This document shows, in pieces, positions 58,185-64,000 of a DNA stretch of 64,000 bases (positions are counted from its first letter, which is position 1; each line of letters begins with the position of its first letter). The notes below the pieces were generated by a model. The model ran no database searches. It saw only the letters and a program-made list of their open reading frames with translations, and was not told the origin of the DNA. Where the stretch lies: contig JBDTEO010000006.1 of NCBI GenBank assembly GCA_039922495.1, positions 62,001 through 126,000 of the forward strand, read 5' to 3'. This DNA comes from JALYYC01 sp039922495 (GTDB lineage Bacteria; Chloroflexota; Dormibacteria; CF-121). The position numbers and the translations under genes are program-made.

Positions 58185-60239
58185 ATGCGTCTGCGAGCAA
58201 CTCTCATAACGATTCCGGTGGTACTGATCGGCGCCTTCGGCGGGATGTCCGCCAGCGCCAACGACACCGCCCGCCCGGTCGCGCCGCCTGCCGTCAACCT
58301 CGCGCACCTGGACTTCTTGCACGCCACGGTGCCCTATCCCGGTACGCCCCCCGCCGGACATAGCACGACCGAACCGGGCACCGCGATCGACACGTGGTGG
58401 GTCTACGCGAATTACGAGTCCGGGAGCGGGACGTATACCCGCACCGGAGGCGGGGCCTACGATCCCGCGACCAACACGTACGGGCAGGGCGCCTTCGACA
58501 CCGACGACGTCACGCGGGCGGCAGTGGCCTACCTGACGCACTACCACTACTACCAAGACCAGCACAGCCTCCAACTAGCCCGCGGTGCGCTGCGGTTTGT
58601 GATGTACATGCAGACAGCAACCGGGCCGAACGCCGGCAACTTCGTGCTCTGGATGCAACCGGACGGGACGCTCAATCTCACCCCGTCGCCCCCCGATTCG
58701 CCGAACCCCGCAGATGCCGGTGCCTCTTTCTGGCTGGCCCGTTCCATCTGGGCCCTGGGCGAAGGCTATGCCGTATTCCGCACCGCTGACCCCGTTTTTG
58801 CGAGTGCGCTCGCCGCTCGAATGGACCTGGCGCTTGCCAAGCTCGACGCCGAGCTGGTCACTCCAAACAGCGGTCAGTACCAGACGCTGCATGGGTATAA
58901 AACCCCGGCGTGGTTCATTGCCGCCGGCGCCGACGCGTCCTCCGAGGCGCTGCTCGGGCTGGGCGCCTACTACGCGGCGACCGGCAATGCCGAGGCTCGC
59001 AAGCTTGGTGTGGCGTTCGGGAACGGTATCGCCGGCTTTCGGCTGGGCAGCTCCAGGGACTGGGCCTGGCAGGCGCTGATGCCGTTCACCGGGTCGGTCA
59101 GCCTCTGGCACGCTTGGGGCGCGCACATGCTGATGGCCCTGGCGACTGCGGGACCGCAGCTTGGCCATCTCGAATGGTTGGCTCCAGCGGAAGCCGACGC
59201 CAATTCCTTTGAGACGCATCAGCAGCTCTCGTGGGGCGCGATCAACGGCCTCCTTCCCGCGCCGGACGACCTGTCCCAGATCGCCTACGGTGCCGAGACC
59301 ACAGTCGACGGCCTGCTTTTCCTCGGCCGCGCCACCGGCAACGATGCGTATCGTCGATGGGCCGGAATCGCCGCGACCTGGTTCTTTGGCAATAACCGCG
59401 CCGGGGTGGCGATGTATCAAGCCGCTACCGGGGTCGTCTACGACGGGCTCAACGGGGACGGGGGCATCAATCGCAACTCCGGTGCGGAGTCGACGATCGA
59501 GGGGTTGCTTGCCGTGATGAATGTCGTCAATGATCCGGTCGGCCGCGGCTATCTCGGCTACCATCGGCTCCTTAAGCAGACCAGCTATCAGAAAGTCGAG
59601 GCTGAGTCTGGGGCCTTGAGCGGCCGGGCGACGGTGGTGACGCCGGCATCCGCCTGGACGGGTGAGGCGCTCTGGAGCAACGGTCAGTACGTAGACCTGG
59701 CAGCCAGCGGTAGCGATCGCATCCCGGTTATCGCTCCGGCAGACGGAGGGTACCTCGTTTACCTCGTGTTCGACAAGCAGATCGGGTCGCTCGACTCGGT
59801 GGGTGTCACGATGAGTGTGGATGGCACCCAGCCCGGCCGGGACGGTGAGGGTGGGGCCGGGGCCCAGGGCGTTTCGCCGAACCCCGACTACCTCTGGATC
59901 GATAGCCTGGCAGTGCCGCAGCGCCTGACTGCCGGCGCGCACACCGTCACGTTGAAATACGCGGGGAACGGCGGCAGCCACGCTAAAATCGACGCCATCC
60001 TGTTGCAGCCGACGATCGAGAGCAAGGTCATCGACGACGGTAACGGCGCGACCCTCGCCGCGTACAAGAGCCTGGCTGCTGTCGAATCCCAGGTCGCGCT
60101 GCCGACGATGATGCGCAAGTGGGTGGTGCTGGTATACGACCGAAATGGCACGCTGGTCGATCGCCTGTCATTGACGCGCAAGGACGTGGGCACGGCGCCG
60201 GTTCTCCCCTTCGGGTATACGATCGCCTCCGGAACGTGA
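58185..60239 (+). CDS. Secreted alpha/alpha-toroid protein with C-terminal carbohydrate-binding-like domain
   Basis: 684 residues. Signal peptide RATLITIPVVLIGAFGGMSASA, then about 440 residues rich in helical pairs: VTRAAVAYLTHYHYYQDQH, GASFWLARSIWALGEGYAVF, HGYKTPAWFIAAGADASSEA and GAESTIEGLLAVMNVV. This is an (alpha/alpha)6 barrel like those of polysaccharide lyases and GH families. From about residue 475 a beta domain (YQKVEAESGALSGRATVVT, then QYVDLAAS) resembles a CBM6/CBM35 carbohydrate-binding module. No catalytic residues are identified. Overlaps the GH130 gene by one base. Probably attacks or binds the polysaccharide imported by the ABC system. Confidence 0.78.
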   Translation: MRLRATLITIPVVLIGAFGGMSASANDTARPVAPPAVNLAHLDFLHATVPYPGTPPAGHSTTEPGTAIDTWWVYANYESGSGTYTRTGGGAYDPATNTYGQGAFDTDDVTRAAVAYLTHYHYYQDQHSLQLARGALRFVMYMQTATGPNAGNFVLWMQPDGTLNLTPSPPDSPNPADAGASFWLARSIWALGEGYAVFRTADPVFASALAARMDLALAKLDAELVTPNSGQYQTLHGYKTPAWFIAAGADASSEALLGLGAYYAATGNAEARKLGVAFGNGIAGFRLGSSRDWAWQALMPFTGSVSLWHAWGAHMLMALATAGPQLGHLEWLAPAEADANSFETHQQLSWGAINGLLPAPDDLSQIAYGAETTVDGLLFLGRATGNDAYRRWAGIAATWFFGNNRAGVAMYQAATGVVYDGLNGDGGINRNSGAESTIEGLLAVMNVVNDPVGRGYLGYHRLLKQTSYQKVEAESGALSGRATVVTPASAWTGEALWSNGQYVDLAASGSDRIPVIAPADGGYLVYLVFDKQIGSLDSVGVTMSVDGTQPGRDGEGGAGAQGVSPNPDYLWIDSLAVPQRLTAGAHTVTLKYAGNGGSHAKIDAILLQPTIESKVIDDGNGATLAAYKSLAAVESQVALPTMMRKWVVLVYDRNGTLVDRLSLTRKDVGTAPVLPFGYTIASGT

Positions 60240-61333
60240 TGCGTTCGGAGGCCGCCAGCGGCGTAGCGACACAGCCGCCTCCATATCGGCTGGACCGTTT
60301 GGGGATCGTGATGGAGCCGCTACCCGGCGAGCCCCAGGAGGTCGAGGGCGTCCTGAACCCGGCCAGCGCCCGAGGCCGCGATGGCGAGCTGTACCTCTTC
60401 CCCCGGCTGGTGGCCGAGGGCAACTACTCACGGATCGGGCGGGCGCGGGTCCGGTTCGACCAGGGCGGCAAGCCCGCGGGCGTGGAGCGGCTCGGCCTCG
60501 CCCTGCAACCCGATGAGGCCTGGGAACAGAACCCCGTCACGGCAGGCGTCGAAGACCCGCGGATCACCTTCGTCGAGAGCCTCGGTGTTTACGTGATGGC
60601 CTATGCCGCCTACGGTCCGCTCGGTCCCCGGATCGGGCTGGCTGTGAGCCACGACCTGGCGACGTGGGAGCGGCTTGGCCCAGTGTCGTTCGTCTACGAC
60701 CCGGCCCTGCGGACGGATTTGAATCTCTACCCCAACAAGGACGCGATGTTCTTCCCCGAGCCCGTGCCTGGCCCGGACGGCAAGCCCGCCTATGCCATGC
60801 TGCACCGCCCCATGTGGGACCTGTCCTGGATTAGCCCCAAGGCAGGCCGGCCGCTACCAGCCGGCGTGACGGATCCGCGCCAGAGCATCTGGGTTTCGTT
60901 CGCTCCTGCTGATGAGGTCATGAGTGACGTGCACGCCCTCACGCGACTCGGCCAGCACCGGCAGGTGGCTCAGCCACAGCAGCCGTGGGAGATGACCAAG
61001 ATCGGCGGCGGCACCCCACCAATCCGCGTTCCGGAGGGTTGGCTGATCGTGTACCACGGCGTGACCGCGCGCATGGATGCCCATCCCGGACCTCAAGACC
61101 CTGTGCGCTATGTCGCTGGAGCGATGGTGCTGGATCCTCAGGATGTCAGCCGCGTCCTCTCTCGGTCACAGTTCCCGCTGCTTGAGCCGGAGACGAGCGA
61201 GGAACGCGAGGGCACCGTCCCAAACGTCGTCTTTCCAACCGCCATCGATGCGCACGATGGTGGCGAGGCGGACGTCTACTACGGGATGGCCGATTTCCGA
61301 ATCGGCGTTGCCCGGCTGCGTCGCATCACCTGA
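60239..61333 (+). CDS. GH130-type glycoside phosphorylase (mannoside family)
   Basis: 364 residues; ATG 60239 overlaps the preceding stop (TGATG). Five-bladed propeller with GVEDPRITF, AYAAYGPLGPRIGLAVS, NKDAMFFPE, IGGGTPPIRV and IVYHGV, all typical GH130 motifs (the Asp in GVEDPRI is the presumed acid). GH130 enzymes phosphorolyse beta-mannosides to give mannose-1-phosphate. Cytosolic. It indicates the operon handles mannan oligosaccharides, with the importer and toroid protein as partners. Confidence 0.9.
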   Translation: MRSEAASGVATQPPPYRLDRLGIVMEPLPGEPQEVEGVLNPASARGRDGELYLFPRLVAEGNYSRIGRARVRFDQGGKPAGVERLGLALQPDEAWEQNPVTAGVEDPRITFVESLGVYVMAYAAYGPLGPRIGLAVSHDLATWERLGPVSFVYDPALRTDLNLYPNKDAMFFPEPVPGPDGKPAYAMLHRPMWDLSWISPKAGRPLPAGVTDPRQSIWVSFAPADEVMSDVHALTRLGQHRQVAQPQQPWEMTKIGGGTPPIRVPEGWLIVYHGVTARMDAHPGPQDPVRYVAGAMVLDPQDVSRVLSRSQFPLLEPETSEEREGTVPNVVFPTAIDAHDGGEADVYYGMADFRIGVARLRRIT

Positions 61334-61442
61334 GGACGGCTCGTCGATGTGATCCACGAGGCAGCCTCTATGAAGCCTGCTCACTCAATTAAGAACAGAG
61401 CGCCGGCGACTGCGAAACTGGCCCAGCGTGACGTTGGGGTTA

Positions 61443-61462
61443 CCGGCCTCCGGGAAGGCCGG
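61443..61462 (+). terminator. Hairpin after the GH130 operon
   Basis: CCGGCCT (61443-61449) pairs with AGGCCGG (61456-61462) and is followed by ATTTCTTC. T-rich but not a pure T run. It lies 110 bp after the operon's last stop; no gene lies between. Confidence 0.6.
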
Positions 61463-61549
61463 ATTTCTTCGCGGCGCGCGGGACGAGGCTCAAACCCCAA
61501 AGACCAGCACGACCAGATGCTCGAATGCGTTCGAAGAGTGTTCGGTTAA

Positions 61550-61582
61550 GTAGCCCGTGGCGGACACTAATCGAACAATCGC
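61550..61582 (+). repeat. Direct repeat copy 1, tRNA-Glu-3'-end-like
   Basis: A 33-bp sequence beginning GTAGCCCGTGGCGGA and ending TCGAACAATCGC. It is identical to copy 3 (62417-62449) and differs at two bases from copy 2. Its first 15 bases match the tRNA-Glu 3' end (GTAGCCCGTAGCGGA) at 14 of 15 positions; the tRNA continues TTCGAAC, the repeat CACTAATCGAAC. From 61334 to 61986 the stretch holds only the hairpin, repeats and a broken gene. Confidence 0.9.
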
Positions 61583-61596
61583 GCGCCTGCCGCCAC

Positions 61597-61817
61597 CTAG
61601 GAGCGTATAAACGGAGCTAGTCGTTCCCGGATCGCACTCGGCACAGTTTCCGAGAGTCGAACACCTGCAAGCGCCTTGCTAAAAGCGGGATATCTTCTGG
61701 CGTGCTCCTCGAGCTGGACAATAAACGCCTCTCCATGCCAGTTCACCTAATTCCGCTGCTTAAAACCCAGTTCTTCCAGTAGGCGGCAACAAATGTCCGC
61801 AGCTCAGCGTCAGTCAT
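61597..61817 (-). pseudogene. Frameshifted small gene between repeat copies
   Basis: ATG 61817 opens MTDAELRTFVAAYWKNWVL, stopping at a TGA after about 24 codons; directly after, a shifted frame reads NWHGEAFIVQLEEHARRY and ends SETVPSAIRERLAPF and a stop at 61597. The two segments look like one protein of about 70 residues split by a small indel. A GTG could restart the second part alone. No family recognised. The A+T content is higher than in the neighbouring genes. Confidence 0.4.
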
Positions 61818-61890
61818 GCCTACATTCCAACAGATGCTGTCGGCGTCTAATCCGGTTGAGTTGCTTGCGCCGAAGGCGAGCTAGGGTAAG

Positions 61891-61921
61891 AGCCCCTGGC
61901 GGACACTAATCGAACAGTCGC
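61891..61921 (+). repeat. Direct repeat copy 2
   Basis: 31 bp, AGCCCCTGGCGGACACTAAT followed by CGAACAGTCGC, two mismatches to copies 1 and 3. About 60 bp before the SnoaL-like gene. Same orientation as the others. Confidence 0.85.
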
Positions 61922-61986
61922 GTCGATAATGGAGTTAGTGGGGAGGTCCACTCGCTCCGGCATGTATAGAGTAGTTGGAGGTGGGT

Positions 61987-62379
61987 GTGAGCAAGGGAAT
62001 GGCCGCCCGAGGCGAGGTTACCGTTGCGGCGCTCAAGCAGCTCTTGGATGCATTTAATCAGCATGACCTCGATCGGATCATGGAATTCTTTTCGGACGAC
62101 GCCACCTTCGATATGCCTCGGGGACTGGACCCATGGGGCACCCGTTACGTTGGAAAGGACGAGGTCCGCAAGGGATTAGCCACTCGCTTCACTGGTATCC
62201 CTGACGTCCAATACGGCGAGGATCGGCACTGGGTAAGCGGTGATCGAGGTGTTTCCGAGTGGCTGCTGACAGGCACGAGCGCGACTGGCCAGAAGATAAC
62301 AGTCCGAGGCTGCGACCTCTTTGAGTTCCGAGCCGGAAAGGTGGTCCGGAAAGACTCCTACTGGAAGATCATCGGATAG
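61987..62379 (+). CDS. SnoaL-like (NTF2-fold) protein
   Basis: 130 residues from GTG 61987, with GGAGG about 6 nt before. The NTF2/SnoaL cone fold is recognisable: LKQLLDAFNQHDLDRIMEFF, SDDATFDMPRG, DEVRKGLATRF, and late strands VRGCDLFEFRAGKVVRKDSYW. Such proteins include polyketide cyclases and steroid isomerases, but stray members are usually of unknown function. It sits between repeat copies 2 and 3. Confidence 0.78.
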   Translation: MSKGMAARGEVTVAALKQLLDAFNQHDLDRIMEFFSDDATFDMPRGLDPWGTRYVGKDEVRKGLATRFTGIPDVQYGEDRHWVSGDRGVSEWLLTGTSATGQKITVRGCDLFEFRAGKVVRKDSYWKIIG

Positions 62380-62416
62380 CGGAATGGTGGCGTTGAGGGA
62401 GGGTCCGGATGCGATG

Positions 62417-62449
62417 GTAGCCCGTGGCGGACACTAATCGAACAATCGC
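62417..62449 (+). repeat. Direct repeat copy 3
   Basis: Identical over 33 bp to copy 1, 38 bp after the SnoaL-like gene stop and about 100 bp before the methyltransferase gene. The rest of 62380-62549 shows no gene. Confidence 0.9.
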
Positions 62450-62549
62450 ATTCAGTCCGGCCGCGGAAAAGGCCGCTGGCCCAAGAACTAAGTGACGTGG
62501 GCGCTATGCTCGATCGGCAGGAGGGTTTCTGGAGGCATGGTAAGTTGAC

Positions 62550-63704
62550 GTGGGGTCGGGGAGTTTGAGCGCACGCAGCGGGAGGAAGCGTCGCCCACTG
62601 CCACCTCCGTGGGTGGTGCGGCGATTCATCCGATTTCGCAACATGGTGGGCCGAGCTCACGTAGGAATGGTTCCCCCGGAACTCATGTTGCTCGAGCGCA
62701 GTTTCGGCCTTGTCCACAATAAGGTGTTGATGCTCGCCGCCGAGTTGGGAATAGCGGATCAGCTGGAGCAAGGTCCCAAGACGGCGGAGGAGCTCGCCGG
62801 CATTGTTGGGGCCAACCCCGATGCACTTGACCGCATGCTCGCCTTCCTGGTCTCGGCCGGCTTGCTTGGCCGATCGGGTGACGGCCGTTACCGCAACAAC
62901 GCCGCGTCGGACCGGCTCCGACGCAACCATCCCGAATCGGTACGGGACTGGATCCTGTTTAGCGGCGCTGACTGGGTGTGGGACGTCTGGAACCAGCTAG
63001 GACACTCGATACGGACCGGCGAAAGCGGGACAGTGCGGGCTCACAAGGTACCCTTTTTTGAATACGTAGGGCAGGCGAACCCCGCCGCCGGCAGCGTATT
63101 CACTGAGGCCCTTGCCTTTTTCTCCCGCTTCCACGGCCCCATAGTCGCTGGCAAATATGACTTCTCAGCTGCGCGTCAGCTGTGCGATGTTGGCGGCGGA
63201 AGCGGAATCCTGCTGGCCGAGGTGCTGAAGCGCTACCCCCAGGTCAAGGGGATCCTGTTCGAAATGTCACAGATGCTCCCAGAAGCGAGAGATAACATGG
63301 CCGCTCAGGGCCTTGCTGCTCGATGCGAGTTTGTCGGCGGCGATTTCTTCCAGTCCGTACCGGGCGGCTGCGACCACTACATGATGCAGGTGGTCCTCCA
63401 TGATTGGGATGATGACGCCTGCGTCCGGATTCTTCGCAACGTTAGGAGGGCAATGCCGCCGGGCGCGAAAGTTCTGGTGATCGAGGCGGTTCTCGAGCCA
63501 GGCTCGGAGCCGGACAACTGGATGCTGCGGGCCACAGACCTGCTGATGCTCGTCTTGACAGGGTCCGGTCGGGAGCGGACGAAAGAGCAGTTCGCGACGG
63601 TCTTTGAAACGGCGGGGCTTGGCCTGGTGAGGGATGTGACGCTTCCCTCCCTCTCGCACATCTTCGAACTCGAGGCACTCGCCTCTGCAGGAGACGGTAC
63701 TTAG
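62550..63704 (+). CDS. O-methyltransferase family 2 (SAM-dependent)
   Basis: 384 residues. An N-terminal winged-helix dimerisation domain (LGIADQLEQGPKTAEELAGIV) is followed by a Rossmann SAM domain with CDVGGGSGILLAEVLK. HDWDDDACVRILRNVRRAMPP holds the family base-type His-Asp and LVIEAVLEPGSEPDNW is the late motif. It resembles methyltransferases that act on hydroxyls of secondary metabolites. Start GTG 62550; ATG 62643 would omit a basic N-terminus. Together with the SnoaL-like gene it may be a stray piece of secondary metabolism. Confidence 0.88.
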   Translation: MGSGSLSARSGRKRRPLPPPWVVRRFIRFRNMVGRAHVGMVPPELMLLERSFGLVHNKVLMLAAELGIADQLEQGPKTAEELAGIVGANPDALDRMLAFLVSAGLLGRSGDGRYRNNAASDRLRRNHPESVRDWILFSGADWVWDVWNQLGHSIRTGESGTVRAHKVPFFEYVGQANPAAGSVFTEALAFFSRFHGPIVAGKYDFSAARQLCDVGGGSGILLAEVLKRYPQVKGILFEMSQMLPEARDNMAAQGLAARCEFVGGDFFQSVPGGCDHYMMQVVLHDWDDDACVRILRNVRRAMPPGAKVLVIEAVLEPGSEPDNWMLRATDLLMLVLTGSGRERTKEQFATVFETAGLGLVRDVTLPSLSHIFELEALASAGDGT

Positions 63705-63746
63705 GACCTGGCGCAGAGCGGCAAGCGCTGGATGCCGGTCTGGAAG

Positions 63747-63824
63747 TGGTAGCCCGTAGCGGATTCGAACCGCTGATTTCTGCCTTGAGAGGGCAGCGTC
63801 CTAGGCCAACTAGACGAACGGGCC
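63747..63824 (-). tRNA. tRNA-Glu (CUC), CCA encoded
   Basis: Minus-strand cloverleaf: acceptor GGCCCGT with ACGGGCT, anticodon stem CTGCC/GGCAG with loop CTCTCAA and so anticodon CTC, T-arm GCGG with CCGC and loop TTCGAAT, discriminator A and encoded CCA (63749-63747). Downstream of its 3' end lie three sequences resembling that end. Confidence 0.94.
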
Positions 63825-63861
63825 ACGTCGGTCCGGCGGCGACTCCCTATTATAGGTAGGC

Positions 63862-64000
63862 GTGATTTACGATCCAACTGCCGCGAACTTCGTGATGAAC
63901 ACGCTGCAGCCGGCGAGTTACCTTGGTGTCTCGTCTGATGTCATTGACGACCTGGTCACCAAGCATTTGATTCCATTCACTACGGTGGGCGATCGCACCG
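63862..64000 (+). CDS. Excisionase-family HTH protein, 3' end outside window
   Basis: GTG 63862 opens a frame that runs off the window after 46 codons. FVMNTLQPASYLGVSSDVIDDLVTKHLIPFTTVGDRT fits the helix-turn-helix_17/excisionase (MerR-like wing) pattern: a short helix, LGVS, then a recognition helix and KHLIPFxxVGDR. Such proteins are phage/ICE excisionases or free-standing regulators. TATTATAG just upstream could be a -10 near the start. Partial, so confidence is moderate. Confidence 0.6.
   Translation, partial: MIYDPTAANFVMNTLQPASYLGVSSDVIDDLVTKHLIPFTTVGDRT

Noticed and set aside
61341..61549. 66-codon plus-strand frame after the GH130 gene
   Set aside because: It has no good ribosome-binding site, overlaps the terminator hairpin, and reads as low-information sequence.
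1..64000. CRISPR arrays, transposases, prophage structural genes
   Set aside because: No regular repeat-spacer array and no recognisable transposase, integrase, capsid, portal or terminase protein; the only repeats are the three direct copies near tRNA-Glu.

Overview
The window is 64 kb of GC-rich, gene-dense DNA from a free-living bacterium. GTG starts are frequent and genes commonly overlap by 1-8 nt. The gene types (PyrR-controlled pyr operon, ABC-F and CcdA-TlpA proteins, many small membrane proteins, a sortase with an LAxTG-type signal, a mannoside locus, stand-alone tRNA genes) suggest a soil or sediment terrabacterial lineage, most likely Chloroflexota or a neighbour such as Ca. Dormibacterota. 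That placement is inference: there is no rRNA gene or other decisive marker here.

Layout. 1-4.6 kb: 3' part of recJ, a cobyrinate diamide synthase gene, a DnaJ with half a zinc centre, a DUF2905 protein and a CxxS glutaredoxin. 4.7-14.1 kb: one pyrimidine operon, pyrB-pyrR-pyrC-carAB-pyrK-pyrD-pyrE, with a PyrR-binding RNA loop over the first ribosome-binding site and carA and carB fused into one reading frame. pyrF is absent. 14-23 kb: rsgA, an ABC-F ATPase, a CPBP protease, an MFS transporter, a glycine-zipper/cNMP protein, tRNA-Lys and several small unknown genes. 23-38 kb: an ABC exporter, pheA, an acyl-CoA dehydrogenase, GDPD, ALDH, a secreted TIM-barrel hydrolase, a BNR/MoaD pair, patatin, a glycine-oxidase-like gene and a threonine synthase-like gene. 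37.8-39.8 kb: an ECF sigma/zinc anti-sigma pair coupled to a CcdA-TlpA fusion.

39.8-45.8 kb is the most interesting part. A cobalamin riboswitch controls six tightly coupled genes: a secreted alpha/alpha-toroid protein with an LAQTG-type sorting signal, a secreted membrane-anchored protein resembling the transcobalamin beta-domain, EcfT, a fused EcfA-EcfA', an S component and a disordered Arg/Pro/Gln-rich protein. It reads as a surface corrinoid-capture system in which the two domains of animal transcobalamin are separate proteins feeding an ECF importer. A lone sortase lies 6 kb away.

46-53.5 kb: an unknown protein with a nucleoside-phosphorylase-like C-terminus, a TPR protein, a single-domain response regulator, a hydrolase, a lytic transglycosylase, a sortase, and an ice-binding-like protein preceded in frame by a CGNR zinc-finger remnant. 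53.6-61.3 kb: a sugar locus (Gfo/Idh oxidoreductase, ABC importer, secreted toroid protein, GH130 phosphorylase), probably for mannosides. 61.3-64 kb: an island-like stretch next to tRNA-Glu with three copies of a 31-33 bp repeat resembling the tRNA 3' end, a broken small gene, a SnoaL-like protein, an O-methyltransferase and, at the window edge, an excisionase-like HTH gene. No transposase, integrase, CRISPR array or prophage structural gene was seen.
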